A DNA stretch of 64,000 nucleotides from Heterocephalus glaber (taxonomy: Eukaryota > Chordata > Mammalia > Rodentia > Bathyergidae): assembly GCF_000247695.1 (NCBI RefSeq), contig NW_004624743.1:11492170-11556169 (forward strand). The letters are read 5' to 3'. Shown piece after piece: positions 36,441 to 50,015 of this stretch. The translations under genes and the position numbers were made by a program. Position 1 is the first letter of the stretch; each line of letters starts with the position of its first letter. The notes under the pieces are model-generated. The model was given only the letters and a program-made list of their open reading frames with translations, was not told the origin of the DNA and searched no databases.

Positions 36441-36835
36441 CTTTTTAAATTTTTGATAGATAAATTGTAATTGTATACATTTATGGACTTTGATGTGATA
36501 TTATAATATATATCTTCACTGTAGAATGATTAAAAGAACCTGATTAGCATTCATCACTGCACCTACTTATTTTTTATAGTAACAACAGTTCAAATTTACT
36601 CTCTGAACAATTGTTAAGTATCCTATACATGATTATCAACTATACCATAGCCACCACGCTATGCCACAGACCTCAAAAATTTATTCCCCTTTCTCATTGT
36701 AACTGATTGTGCCTATACCCAGCTTCTCCCCATCCACCATCCAACACACCTATGGCAGGCATCATTCTGCTCGCTACTCTTATGTGTTTATATATTTTTA
36801 AATTAAGTGAGATTTCCCATATTTTGTGGGGACAG
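36441..36835 (-). mobile_element. L1 3'UTR relic (antisense)
   Basis: TTGTAATTGTATACATTTAT, TGATATTATAATATATATCT, GATTATCAACTATACCATAG, CATCATTCTGCTCGCTACTC, TAAGTGAGATTTCC: the phrase order of the antisense L1 3'UTR. Confidence 0.6.
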
Positions 36836-38981
36836 CATGATATCTGACCAATGGTAGAAGCAATGACAGTATGTGATCTCTGAGATCAATAACTCACTGT
36901 CCTTATTAAAATTTATGTTAATAGAATGAAGGAAAGGATAAAAACATCAAAAACATCATCCACCTGTTGGATTCTTCCAACAGATGATACAATGTTTAGA
37001 TATTCAGAAAAGAAATATACAATTGTGAAATGAATCAGGAGGTCATTATGCACATTCTTCTGAGATAGACAGTAGAGTACAAATCTTGTTATGAAGGATT
37101 AAGGAACAGAAGGTGCTCCACAGAAAATATCCTGGAAAACACTTGGAAAGACATATTGTTTTGTGGAGGGCCAATTATCTGAAGGTTAGGGAGATATTTA
37201 GCTGGAGTAGAAAATTTGCAATGGGAAAAGATGAATGTCAACTTGAATTTGGGTAAGATTGCTAAAGATCTTAAATTCAGAGCCAATGAAAGTTTTGGAC
37301 TGTTTCAGAGGAGGACTGATTAGCCCATTGAATGACCTTCTAAATATTATGAGTAATATATCACATCTCTTTCAAATTAATAACAAGTCATTAATTCATA
37401 TCACTCATGGGGAGCTGACAGTTATAGTTTGGTCAGTTTTTCCAAATTAAAAGCGTCATTCTAAGTATGTCCTTTCAATATCACCATGCGATATTCACTT
37501 TTCTGAATTCTATAAATTATACATTAAATATATGTACAGACATCTTGATGTAACCTAGGATTAGATGGGCCTCAAAGAAAGAATTTTCTGTTCTCTCTAA
37601 ATGATTGAATCTACTTAAAATATTCACCTAAGTTTTAGCTTGTTTTTAAACATCTCCCTGCCCTCATTATGCCGTAGATTGTGAATTTGTCTAAGAGTAA
37701 TATATGACATTGAAGAAGAACAAAGCAGTCCAAGCATTTGAAGAGAAAACCTAGCATGTGTCATTATTTCAGCTCTAAAGAGATAAACTGCTCATTTCTA
37801 TGCTACAGCAATTTCATCAAAATTCTTGTTTATTATTTTGGATTTAGCACATTAAAACTAGCAATGTTTCAACTACAAGGGTTCATGTTTAGCATTTTCT
37901 TGCTAAGATTTTTTTTGTTTGTGTGGGTTGCATGGATAGCCCTTCTCTGCCTCCTTCCAGGAAATCTGTGCTTAAAAGGGAGATTTCTGAACCCAAGCGA
38001 ATGCTTTTTCATTTCAAATACTGTGAAGAAGCCCACAACACAGTGAATGGAGCATCAAGAAAATGTAAACATCTGTATGATGGTGGGATTCCCCAAATAC
38101 ATTGTGAGGCTCTTCTAATGCCCAACAGCTGTTTCATGTGTTTTGACAACCCAGCACAAGGAAAAATGCTGCTCAGACACCTTAAGTCATTTCAAATCAG
38201 TTTAAAGCATCTTTGGCGCCCTTAAATATTAATGAAAGTCAACAAGCAGCATTGAGGACTTTGCCCTTCAGGGACTGTCACTGGTCAGCTCCTTGCTGTT
38301 TGTCTCTTAGTTAATCAAATTACCATATCATCATTGCATTCATCCCCTCTACCATTAATGATGACTGTCTGCAAAAAAGAGAATGTTCTTGGCATAATGG
38401 TGCATTAAACCCGGGAGACTGGGGGAAGGGTGTGCTTTCACTTACACTGCCCTGTGTGAAGTAGAGGTGTAGATGAAGATCAGTGGTGGAAATCAACCTT
38501 TAATATGTCTGAAAGCCATTTCAGGGCACATTATCCCAGGCAGACAGGAAATACACATCCAAAGATGAAGCTATAATCAGAAGAGAGTAATAATGCTAAT
38601 TTCTTAATTTGTTTTCTTCAATACAGGATCTAGACATTAGTCTCACCCTTAACACATGTGGAAATCACCTCAGAATAATTCCTCCTGCAGTAGAACTAAT
38701 TGTTCTCAAAAGAAAAACATGTTCGAGTGATACTGAGACTATGTATTTGTATTTCACCACACATACCTTATTCTCCCAGCATCAAAATGGTTAAAACGAA
38801 GAAGCCAGGTTATTACACATTTCAATTCCAGAGTCAAATATAAAAATTTCTATTATAGGGACAATTAATTACATCTCAAAATGGCAAATGTGCATCCTTG
38901 TCAGGTAGAGTGTACTCTGATGGCCTTTCCTCAAACACTGAATGTGGAGATTTGATCTCTTCTAATGGTGCTGAGAAAAGG

Positions 38982-39068
38982 GTAATTACGCTATGGTCAA
39001 AGCTAATTTGCTTTCTGCCAGATGAACTGTTGTATTTTATTGTACGCTGACATTTTAAAGTAATTACG
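38982..39068. promoter_or_regulatory. Twin GTAATTACG homeodomain-like motifs
   Basis: The 9-mer GTAATTACG occurs at 38982-38990 and again at 39060-39068, starts 78 bp apart. Its core GTAATTAC is its own reverse complement and contains the homeodomain core TAATTA. A CAGCTG E-box follows at 39110-39115. Candidate enhancer core; no proof of function in sequence. Confidence 0.35.
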
Positions 39069-39403
39069 GCACTGTTGACCTTAGACAATTCCAGTTGTAT
39101 CGCTGTCTACAGCTGCAGCGCCTGGTCTACCTTTGGCTGGCAGACAGTGGCTGTAACGAGGTAATGACACGGACAAAGAGCACCATATGGGGCTCCTTTG
39201 AGATACACAAAGCCCAGTGAAAGGAAACAAGAAAATTTTAACATCATCATTACAGTCACACATCTTTACAGCCATAAAGGACCCTGTCCACACAGGCTAG
39301 TGAGCATGCACAGGACACAGGCACACAAATAATGCACACATTGCACTTTGCCTGCTTCTCTCTTAGGTGTGTGCATGGGTGTGTATGAGCATGCGTGCTT
39401 GAG

Positions 39404-39421
39404 CGTGTGTGTGTGTGTGTG
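39404..39421. repeat. (GT)n microsatellite
   Basis: Nine GT units at the end of a longer imperfect GTGT/GCATG region. Confidence 0.9.
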
Positions 39422-41100
39422 GTTTCTTTTGTAAATGGCAGCATGCATCAAGAAGAAAAAGAGGTCAGGTAGAACTGAACGTGACAGACTGGTCTTCCAC
39501 TGACACGAGTTCAAAGGCTAAAGACTATTGATTGAGATAAAAGCAGAGGTTCTTATCTAATGTTAAAGATACTCCTTGTTGTCTGAAAGCCATGCACATA
39601 ATTAGGCAGAAAGAAGAGTACTCTAGCCAGAAAATCACTATAAACTGAGCTTCATTAAACTTAGATATTAGTTCATTTAAAGGAAGGAGTTATTATTCAT
39701 TGATATATTTTAATGAGCTATCTCCTGTCTTTTCTAAAGTAGGAAATAAAAACGTGTTCAGAGTTCAGTCTGGTTAATGTATCCCTGCTAAGATAGGAAA
39801 ATAGATTAATATCACTTGAAAAGAATGGTACTTCATCCTCTTCAAGAAAAAATGTACAGGATATTGAACTATGGCATTATTGTCAAGAAGAATAGGAAGA
39901 AAACTGAGCTTTAACACCATGTTAAATATTTTATTCTGTTTACTAGGTAGGGTTTATGAAAATGGACTATGGAAATGTGAGCTCTCTTACAATAAACCAT
40001 GGGTGTTGCCTACATCACAGTTTGTGGTCTACTTATATGACAATTACATGCAGCAAAGGAAAATCAATTTATTTCCTATTGAATTACATTTATATCATTT
40101 AGAGTTTCCCCACCTCCTTTAGTAATTAATGGAATGGTGAATGTGTCATTACTTCACCTGGGAAAAAATTAATACAAATTATAATACAGAGATGGCATAA
40201 ATTGTTTGAGTCCTCAGTTTAAACTGTGAGGTTTGTTAACATTCCTTTGTTTCCTAACCTTTTTTATTTTTATGAGTATCTGGAGATCTCTAGGGCAGTG
40301 GTTTTGGCTTTTTTTTTTTTTTAAGACATAGTACATTTCATAGAGTCACCAAAGAATTCCTGCTCAAAATTGGAATTGAATGGAATTAAGATATTTATTT
40401 AAATTATCATTTCTGAGGTGCCTATATTAGATGGTGTATAATTGAAACTTTACCTTGTTTTATGTCAGTAAAAAAATGAAGAATAGATGCAATATTTTTT
40501 AAGTTGCATTTTGTTTTACCTTTAAATTTTAGAATACACAGATTGACATATATTCATTGTGAAGGGCTTAGCAAACTATTAATGCAATACAAACAATTTT
40601 GTTACTAATAAATTTCACATGAGATTCCTGCTATGATTAGAATGGTTTAACTATTCTCCTACTATTGTTTTAAAACAAATATATTTACTAAAATCCTGTA
40701 TTAAAAATATGACCACATTTTAGAAATTGGGGGAGCAGCAATATTTTCATTCTAAGTATATGAAGTGGTACAGTTGGTAGATCCAGACCTCAGTCTAGCA
40801 ATAAAAAGCACAAGTGGAAATACAAGCAACTAGCTTCCTTATATTCTGATTTTTTTATTGTTGTTAGAAACAGTACCTCACACCTGAGAACTAATTGTTT
40901 CATCTTGTAAACATCCTTGATTTTAAAACCTCACTATATTTATTGAAAAATAATAGATTGGAAGCCAACCACTCCATACCATTGGAAACTTTTAAAAAAT
41001 CTTTGTTTCTTTAGTAGTGTTCACAGTGATGTAGAATTGCTATTGTACCATTTCTATCCACTCTCTCAGTCCTAAATGGTAAAACAAATATAAAGAAGTA

Positions 41101-41116
41101 AAAAAAAAAAAAAAAC
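41101..41116. repeat. Poly-A run
   Basis: Sixteen or so A residues. No SINE or LINE body is recognisable upstream, so it may be a chance or orphan tail. Confidence 0.7.
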
Positions 41117-44100
41117 AGTTTCAGAAAGTTATATTTAAAAAGGAAAGAAAGAATCTGGGTCATATTTCTTAAAGAGGAATGGAGTAAGCAAGACACATGA
41201 GGCCGGGGCAGTCACAGAGTCAGGAAACAAGTTCTGATGGACGGAGAGAGTGAGTGGAAGGAAGAAAGACAGTGACAAAAAGTAAGAAATCACTTCCTAG
41301 AATTAAGAGTGAGCGATGCAGCTGGAGCAGCAGAGAGACAGATACATGGAGCTTCCCACACAGATGAGGAGTTCTCTGCCACAGAACAGGGAGAGTATAA
41401 AAGACCATTGTTTAATAAAGTGTACTGCATGCAAAATGGTGCATTCACAGAGATATCGGGGGCTTAATCCTACAAAAATAAATCCCAATAATTTGGAAGC
41501 CAAGAGCCAATAAAAATAAATGAATAGAAGAAGCAAAGTAAACAAAAGAGGACAAAAACATATATAATGGCTCTGAGTTCTAATCCTCTCTGCTGATATT
41601 TACTGTTCTTTATACAAATCTTTCCATGTGGCATGTCAAACAGCAGTTTTTCCATCTGTTCCATGAAATGGGACAGGCCGAAAAAGCTTTGAATATTCTG
41701 AAATAACTGCAAGACTAGGGCTTTAATGTGACATCCCATCAATTTTGCCAATTATTTAAGAAGTCAAATTTTTCTTTCCAATAAAGGTGACAGAGAGATA
41801 GCTTTGTCCTATGAGAGACAATGAAGATTGTAAAACAAAACCAGAAGTGATCTGAAGAAGCACAGCTTTCTGGGATGTTAAAATTTTAAAACACACAATT
41901 AAAAATGTTTGAGAAAGTTTTAGGGATGCGTTAGAAGCAAAATGATCCTCCCAATCCTACTGAAAATGAACTAGTTTTCCACATAAAGCTATTTTGAGTC
42001 ATAAAAAGACAGCAACTCTAATCAAGTATATAGATTCATTAAGGACCATACTAGATCGAGGTCAAATATGTGCCCTTCCAATCCGGGTGCACTTAGCAGA
42101 GGCGATGCTATCTCATCATTACTATCTTGAATTTATTGTCCATGAAATAGGCTGTTGCCTGGTTTTCTATGAAAACAAATATAAAGACTAATCCAGCACG
42201 TAAAAATGTAAGTCAGGCTATTGAATCTTTTTACTTGGACTGGGTATGCTGCAGAGAGAGAGAAGTCTGCATAACAGTTTTAATATCTTCCACCAAATAA
42301 TGCATTTTCTTTCCTAAAGATCTATTGCACAGAATGACTTTCATTAATATCAGGAAATGGAAACCAATCTTTGTGTATCTGCCTCTCTTTAAATGTCATC
42401 TGTGGAGGAAAGTTTTAAACAGCACCAATATTTTCCTATCCAGATAAAAATCATGATCTGAAAACAAGGCCACAGAGTTCGGAAGAAACAGTTAGAGATT
42501 ACAACATCAATATTGTCACAGAGGCTGAGTGCAAAGGTAAATATTAATAGTTTGGAGCAAATTTTAGCACATTTGAAGTAGAAAATATATATGAATCCTT
42601 ATTTTCACACTTTTATATGTTTCTTATTTCTTTATTAAGTTTTAAGGTGAGAAATTCTATTATTAAGAAGTCTTTTTTTCAATGAGTATGCAATTCTAGA
42701 AATTAGTTTCAACGTGATTTAATTAAATACCAGATTTATATATTTATTTTAGCATTATCAGAGTCAATGTCCTTTTTGAGCATTTGTATAAGAATAAAAA
42801 GGAGGACTAATTTAAGATTATTACAAAGTTAATTAAATTGAACTCAATCTTCAGTTACTCTTAATTTCCTTTACTCTATAAAGTTTGGCCTTCAGTAAAA
42901 ACTTTTGCCTTTTCTATCATGAGGTAAAATATTTCTTGCTATAATTCAGACCAGCTGCAATTTTCAGTCGTGCCAGAGAATGGTTCCTAGTCTGGTCACT
43001 ATCAGATAATGTGTTTCACATAGATTAGCCTAAATTAAGATGCAGAAAGAAAATCTTTCTTTCATTTCATTTTTTTTTTCTTTCTCCAAATGATGAGTAA
43101 CTGTCAGTGTGTGGACGCCACTTTTCAGGGATGTGTGAAGCTGTCACCCTGCTGTATCTGCACAACCATCCAGATGTTATGCAATATGAAATCTGGAACT
43201 CAGCATTGTGGTGATTGTCAAGTGAAAACCACTTCACTGTATGCTCGAGTCTCAGAGAGGTGACAACGTGGGGAGAGTTGAAGGATGTCAGTAACTTCCC
43301 ATATTCCAAGCTCATGTCTTTGCTCTGTTAGGTTCACAGTGTATTCCTCTAGGATAATGTTGAGCTATTTAAAAATCTCCTTTGGAAAAGAACTTATGAT
43401 CTGATTTGATTTGTACTTATAAAGAAAGAGCATCCTTAGATATTTGAGATTTTCTCTAATCACAGCTATGGAATAGGAGGAATTCTGATCCGAAGACAAT
43501 ACGTGCCACGCTGGCATCAGAGCCTGTTTATGCAGGTAATGGCTGGCTTAGGGTACCTCTGAACTGTCACGTATCATTTGAATTAATGAGGCCATACAGG
43601 TCTAAGGTCCCTAAAAAGGCCTCTCTACATTAGGGTCTATTAAACCTGCCACAAGCTGCTCGGTGTTAAGAAAATGACAACAGAGACTATTTGAGTTAAG
43701 CATTTTGTTCACTTTTCCACTTTTTTCCTTGATTTTAAAATGTTGAAAGAAATTTCCCTATTGTTCAGCAAATATTTTACCAAGTTACACTGAAGAAATT
43801 CCTATAGTATATTAGACACTCAAAAAGCATCAATGCCCCCAAATAACCAATATCAAAAATTACAAATTAAATGGAAAAGCAGGCTTAAGAATCTGCAAAA
43901 TGAGTTAGTACATGACCCAATTAATACTATCTTGTGTCTTTTGTTTCATTTTTAAGATTACTAAATGAAGCTAAATTTTAGCAAAGTGAAATAAGCAAAA
44001 CTGTAAAATCTGGCCTGTGTCACCAAAGCTAAATGGAAAACATTGTCTCTTTTTAGGCATAATGTTGTATTTAATTGAGGGAACAGAATATCATGGCACA

Positions 44101-44880
44101 TTCATATGAAAAGCACAAACATCATCAAATAAAGAAATGGTAATTAGTTTTCTTTAAGGATTACATTTAGCATTATTCTGCTGACAGAAAATTTATTGTC
44201 ACAATATGGGCCTTGTATTTTGCTTTGCATCTTTTGTTTGCTTCCTGTATGATTTCAAAACTCTTTCTCAGATGACTACTGCTTTTCTGGACTGTGAATG
44301 TTATTCCATAAAAGACTTTTGTATTTGCTTTCAAGAACTTGAATGCAAAGTGAATTTAACATTCCCAAATCTATTAGGTGCTTAGCCTTTAATTTGCTGC
44401 ACATTAACATGAAATGGTCAAAATATGAGGTTATTTTTGGAATGATTATTATGATGGTGATCAGGCCTGACACTTGCGCCACTTCAAACACCAACTACCA
44501 ACAGTTCCATGACAACAAAAGATCTCCCAGCATAACACATTTTAATAGTCAGAAGAGTTGTGAATTCACAGCTTTGCACAGCAGGTGCGGCTGCACATCT
44601 TTGCACTCTTAAATACACTTGCTCAACTAATCTGACAGATTAGACAATGGCATAAAACCCCGTCATCGATGTCTAAACAAAGACTTCATTTCGCCAGAGA
44701 CAGGGCTTCGTGTAGACTGTGTTACCACTAATAACTTTTCCAAGCAGAAAACAATGTATATTTTATTAATGAAAAACAAATTGCAGCTGGGGAAAATGAC
44801 TGTCTTGGCTTTTCTGACATTTTAAATAATTTCCCTTCTCTTCCCTTTTGTGCTTTTAATATTTACCTTCATATCCATCT

Positions 44881-44903
44881 TTATGCAATTTTGTTAATTA
44901 GCT
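44881..44903 (+). promoter_or_regulatory. POU/homeodomain-like motif cluster
   Basis: TTATGCAAT (octamer-like) is followed 5 bp on by TTAATTAGC, inside a repeat-free block. Candidate transcription-factor site pair only. Confidence 0.25.
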
Positions 44904-45290
44904 ATGGTGCTGGCAGTGGGAAGCATCATGGGCCAGGACCTTAAAATCCATGTTGCAAGGGAAAAACAGTTTTCTATTTTTTAATGAGTAAAATATATTA
45001 AAAAGCACCCCCTTTAATTCTAGCTGGAGTTAAGTTGGACTTTGCTACACCCACACTGTAGTAAAAAGACACTTGGAGAAGGGTTGCAAGAACCAAAAGA
45101 CAACCGGATTTGCTATTCCAGTTCATCTCAGTCGAGAATTAAGTGAGACTGGGGATGTGCATGTTTACCATGCGGGAACTGGCTGAGTACTAATGGGCTC
45201 GGGAGGCGGATTGGGAGGCAGCTGCACTTATCATGAATCAGGAAAAGGAAATAGCAGCCCTGGTGGGCTGTAGGTCAGTCACAAATGTGG

Positions 45291-45316
45291 ACTTGAGAGA
45301 TTCATAAATCTCAAGC
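45291..45316. repeat. Imperfect inverted repeat
   Basis: CTTGAGAGATT and AATCTCAAG can pair around the loop CATA with a 2-nt bulge. Confidence 0.5.
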
Positions 45317-46637
45317 ACGACTTCAGCCAGTCACTTCAGAACCTCCTTCCAGCGTTTGCTATAATTTAAAGATTATGTGGCGTATATCATGAGCGTGTTC
45401 GATGAAAATATTAATTTAGAGATAGATCTTGCCAGGGCTCTGAAGCAGTGGCTCCTGCCTTGCGTTACACTTCCAACAGGACAGGCTGCTGGTTTTGTCA
45501 ACAGTAGGAGGTCATGGATAGCTGCCAAGGAAAACAAATCTTTTTCAATAAAATGCTTTGGGTTCTAAGTAGTCACAGAATATCTCCTGTACTCTTTTAT
45601 TCCTAATATTTAAAAGTTGATGTATTGTCTCAGGATGATGATTTGTTGAGTCAGAAATCTTCATCTTAAAATTAAGTGAGGCACATGCAAACCAGGGAAG
45701 CAGTTTAGCACCACCAAGGTTTCCGGAAAGTTCAAGTCATTTGTTGTTTCTCTTGCAGCACAGAAAGAAGGTGTGGCAGGAGGGTGTGACACAGTTGAAG
45801 TGCACACAATTTCCCTTCTTTTTCTGTCATTGTTGCCTGACAGGCATATGACATACTGGGGAGCAAAGCCTTGAGCCTTTGAAAGGAAATGATAGAACTC
45901 CCCCATTTTATGGGACAGCTTTATTAATGATAGCAAAGTACAATGCCCTTTTCAATTTTCGACATGGTACAATTGATTCTAAAATAACAATATTCTACAA
46001 CTTTCTCTTTGTGTAGTTGGATAAAAATTTTAAATGATAAAAGGGTACAGTGACTATTCGGATTTGTCATTTATTTACCAAACAAAATCGGAATTAATGC
46101 ACTTGAAAATTTAATACTGCTCAGGTAAAGAATGGTAAAATATGATGTCACTGATTTCCTAGGCCATCTCTCACCTGCAGGGCAAGCCTTGTTCTGGAGA
46201 AACAGTTACTGTAATTTTCATTGCATTCTCTGACTCTGATTTGTAAAACTTCTGGTATTGAAAACAGAAATTCATTAATGGCCTTTTATCCTGTGGATGG
46301 AAAATAAAACACATGGTGGCTACAGCTATAAACATCAAATTCTATTAAATGGTTACAGGGAATATCAGAGTACACACCCCACTTTTATCATTCTGTTTCA
46401 CAATAAGATTTTTGTTTTTTTAAAAAATTTTTACCTGTTAGTATTATTCAAGCCCTAAAGACTTATAAGGACAAATGCAAATTAACAATAATACAAATGA
46501 AGATCTCACATATTCTTAATGATATCCCAGAGTTGTAAGATATAATTAACATTACAGAGTGCCTGGAGAACTCAGGCAGAAACAACATGCGAATTTAAGA
46601 TTTAGTATTAGAGTGTTGATGCAAAACTACAGATGAC

Positions 46638-46676
46638 TTCCTCTCTCTCCCTCTCACTCTCTCTCTCTTTCTCCCT
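46638..46676. repeat. (TC)n-rich microsatellite
   Basis: Imperfect CT dinucleotide run. Confidence 0.85.
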
Positions 46677-49666
46677 ATTTTCTTAGAGGGTGGTCTAAGT
46701 GTTTAATGCTTCTTTGGTATCCTGGCTGGGTTTTAACATAGCCTGTGCATGGAGAACTCTGACTTCTTTGGTACAAGCATTATCAGTACAGTGATATCTG
46801 TAAGCTGCGCATGACCACCTTTATTGTTTTACTGTTTAAAAAGCTATGTTCCACTTTAGAATTACATTAAGAATATAAATTTCAACCTCAAAATTATGAT
46901 TCTGTACAACAGAAGTAGAATGTGTGCTTTGTAGCACAAGATCCCTTTCATTTAATATTAAGCATTCATCCTCTCACATTTTTCTATTTTTGAAAACCAT
47001 TTGAAATGAATAGACATACACCATAGGACTCTAGACCCTGTAGAATCCTAGGGCCCGTGGCAGACTGAAGCCTGGCAGTCCCTTGTGCAGACACTGCCAG
47101 CAGAATTTTTGAAGTTGATGCAGCTTAGGAAGAGGCTGATCTTCACAGAGAAGCTGGAATTTCCAAAAAAAATAAGTTTTTAAAGCATTTTACCCCTAAT
47201 CATAGAGAAGCCTTAAAGATCTTAAAACATGGCTGTGATCAGGGAATTTTTTCTGGCATACTTTTGTAAGTGCAGACTAGTGTCTGCACAATTTAGAATG
47301 AGGGCTTGATGTTCTTATGAATCCCACATACTCCCCTTTTGAAAGCTATCATCTATATAATGTTCTTGAGTCCTAGTCTGTCCTATTCATTAATAGAGGT
47401 AAAATTAATAGACAAGCACAGAAATTATTCTGAATCAAAGTGAAATAACCCTGTCCCATGTATCCTCTGACATGGGTGAGATGTGTTATCATGAGTTCAG
47501 GTCGATTCCTTCAATTCCTTCATATTAGTCTACAGAAAATGAAAAAAAAACACACACAATACTCATTGCTCATTTCTAACCACATACTTGAAAAAAAGTT
47601 ATCACAAGGTACTGAGAAAACAGAAGCAATGAAAGATTCTATTTTAGATTAATGCTTTTTTTCCCACTGAATCAGTTTAGAGTTTTAGCTGTGAGTTTTT
47701 CAAGTTTTAGCTGTGATTTAATTCTGCTTAAAGTTCTGTTGTACAAATAAGATGATTTTCTAGTTGGTTAGCGGAAGCTACAGAGTACTAATACTATTTG
47801 TTTAGTATTATAGATATTGATTTTACAATCTGATTCTGAGTCTCTAATTACTTACTATTAAGAAATATCAAGTTGCTGTGATGGACAACAGAGTTCAGAG
47901 ATGAGAATCAAGAAACAAATTTGTACAAGCAAGTTATTTTCTTTTTGGAGGTCTCCCTTAACAGAGCTATAATACTAACCATCTCCATTGGAAAGAATGT
48001 GCAATTGTAAGCTAATGGATCATTAGTATTCTATGATTGCCATTATGTGGGAAAGTACCAAAGAGAAAGAGGGTAGAAGGGGTAACTATAGTTTAATAGT
48101 TTGGGAGCATAAATGTCACAGGTAAAAACATGAGGAAGTTGGTCTTTTTTATGCCCGTGAATAAGAGGAAATACTTACTGTTGTTATCCTGTGGCACAGA
48201 TCAGCATTGCTCCATATAGTTTGAGGTTACTAATTACGGTACAAGTACCATGTTGTCTGCTGAGTTAAAGAGTTAAGGTAGTGTGTATGTTCAAGGGAAC
48301 CTAAGTGTAGTAGGAAATGTCACAGCTATTCCTGCGTCTCCTCTAAAACACTCGCGTCCCTCTACGGTCATGGTCTGCAAACCCATTCATGTCCACAGGG
48401 CTGCCCAGTAGCTCTTTGATTTTTTCTCATCAGCACTCTCACCTATTCTTCAGAGTGACAGGTTCAAAGTCAGTCCCATCTCCCCAAACCATTTCTCCTA
48501 ACCCCAATCCCTCATTCTCAGAAAATAACCTTTCCTCCCACTCAGTGGAGAAAATAGGAGTCATCAAGAGTTAACTCTTTGAACTCGCTGACATCAGCAA
48601 ATACCTATCCAAGGTCCTCTTTCCCATCTCTCTGCCACTCACATTACTCTACCAAAATTGCTGTCACAAATGCTGCACATGGATAACTTTCACTCTTTCT
48701 CTTATTTGACCTCTTCATAAGTTGACACTAGTAAGAATTCCATGGTTATTGAAGGGTTTCTTTGTACTGCCTCTTCCTCCATCCTAGGGCTTGTTTGGTT
48801 GCACTTTCCTCATACTGCTTGGTTATTCTTTCTTTGGCAACTTTGTCTAAATGCTTTCCTTTGATTGTTTATTTTAAATACAGAATTTAATGGGTTTTTA
48901 TTTTTAAAATAGATGAAAGAATTAGTATAAAACCTGGAAAAGCAAAAGTGAGCAAGACTTTTGTTTGCTAGTAGTGAAGAGAAAAATTGGAAAATCTTAT
49001 TTCAGCCTTTTCACTATAATGTATTTCAACTACTTTTGTAGTCAATAGCAACATTTCATTAACGCTAATTGGATACAGTGTAGCAAATCGTGTGCTGAAG
49101 AAAGACATACTTGCTTCCAGCCCTGTCTATGGGATTAACTCTACTCTGTTCATTAGATGAGACTCATACTAATCCTACTCCATCATTCCCAGGATGTAGG
49201 AACCCACACCTATTCTTCAGCAGCAGGGTGTATGTAGCTATGTAAATGAGTTAATTTAATACAATTGTAGATCATAGTTTTTGCTATCTTCATAGTTTTT
49301 TCATAAACCCTCCCAGGTTTATGACATGGGCATATTTACACCCATCAGTATCTAAGTTACTACCTCAAGACCTTGTGCACACTCTTTCAAGGCTTTTCTA
49401 TAGAAAATAACTGATATCAAAATGTAACTTAATGAATTAATTAATTTCATCTTCAAAAGAGTGTCACTTAAAAATATTCTGAGTTAAATGACTATGCGTT
49501 TTTAGGCTTAGCTTTTGTCAGTCAGTAGGATGTTACAGATGCCCCATTTGGTGTTTTAAATTGGGGCCGTACTACAGGGCAGACGGTATGGTCATGGAAT
49601 CCTATGGTAAAAAATGTCATAAAAACTTTAATAAAGATGTATGAACAATGAATTTGAGGCATTTAA
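46677..49666. other. Unassigned noncoding DNA
   Basis: About 3 kb with no recognised gene. A short near-tandem duplication of AGTTTTAGCTGTGA lies near 47680-47720. The 48340-48800 part is more pyrimidine-rich and could be an eroded repeat. Confidence 0.3.
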
Positions 49667-50015
49667 GTTTGTCTATTAGTCAGCTTTCTATTACTGTGAC
49701 AAAATACCTGACACCTGCCACTTAAAAAGGAAAGATTTATTTTGGCTTACTGTTTTAGAGGTCTCAGTTCATGGCTGCCTGGCTAGAAGAAAAGAACATC
49801 ATGGCAGAAGAGCATAATGGAGGAAGGCTGGTGATCCAGTGGCATCTGGGATGCAGAGGCCCAGGGAAGAACCCAAGAGGCAGGGCCAAGGACCAGATCT
49901 AGTCTCCAACCTCCACCTCCACAACCTATCCATATGTACTCAGAAATGTGCTTTACTAGTCTCCTAGATCTCTCTCAAGATAATTTGATCGATAATCAAG
50001 GTTAACCATCACAGT
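49667..50015 (-). mobile_element. ERVL-MaLR-like LTR (antisense)
   Basis: GTCAGCTTTCTATTACTGTG, ACAAAATACCTGACACCTGC, GGAAAGATTTATTTTGGCTT (antisense AATAAA), GAGGTCTCAGTTCATGGCTG, AAGAACATCATGGCAGAAGA. One of the clearest copies of this LTR type here. Confidence 0.65.

Larger units (their letters stand above)
36836..46637. other. Repeat-poor noncoding block, candidate regulatory DNA
   Basis: About 9.8 kb in which I recognise no interspersed repeat, only a GT microsatellite (39404-39421) and a poly-A run (41101-41116). Blocks near 38240-38480, 38930-39260, 42000-42190, 44160-44950 and 45040-45560 have a complex texture with homeodomain-like (TAATTA), E-box and TGACAG motifs. No frame longer than about 100 codons and no recognisable domain. 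This pattern is typical of gene-desert or intronic enhancers near developmental genes; that is an inference. Confidence 0.45.

Noticed and set aside
37738..38225. Two overlapping plus-strand frames of about 100 codons
   Set aside because: Different frames of the same DNA with no homology I can see; the first is hydrophobic through AT richness.
38609..38794. Open frame right after a good acceptor-like TTTTCTTCAATACAG
   Set aside because: No donor site at the end and no known domain. Left as an ordinary chance frame unless transcripts show otherwise.
41101..41116. Poly-A run as the end of a processed pseudogene
   Set aside because: No recognisable coding or SINE/LINE body upstream and no target-site duplication seen.
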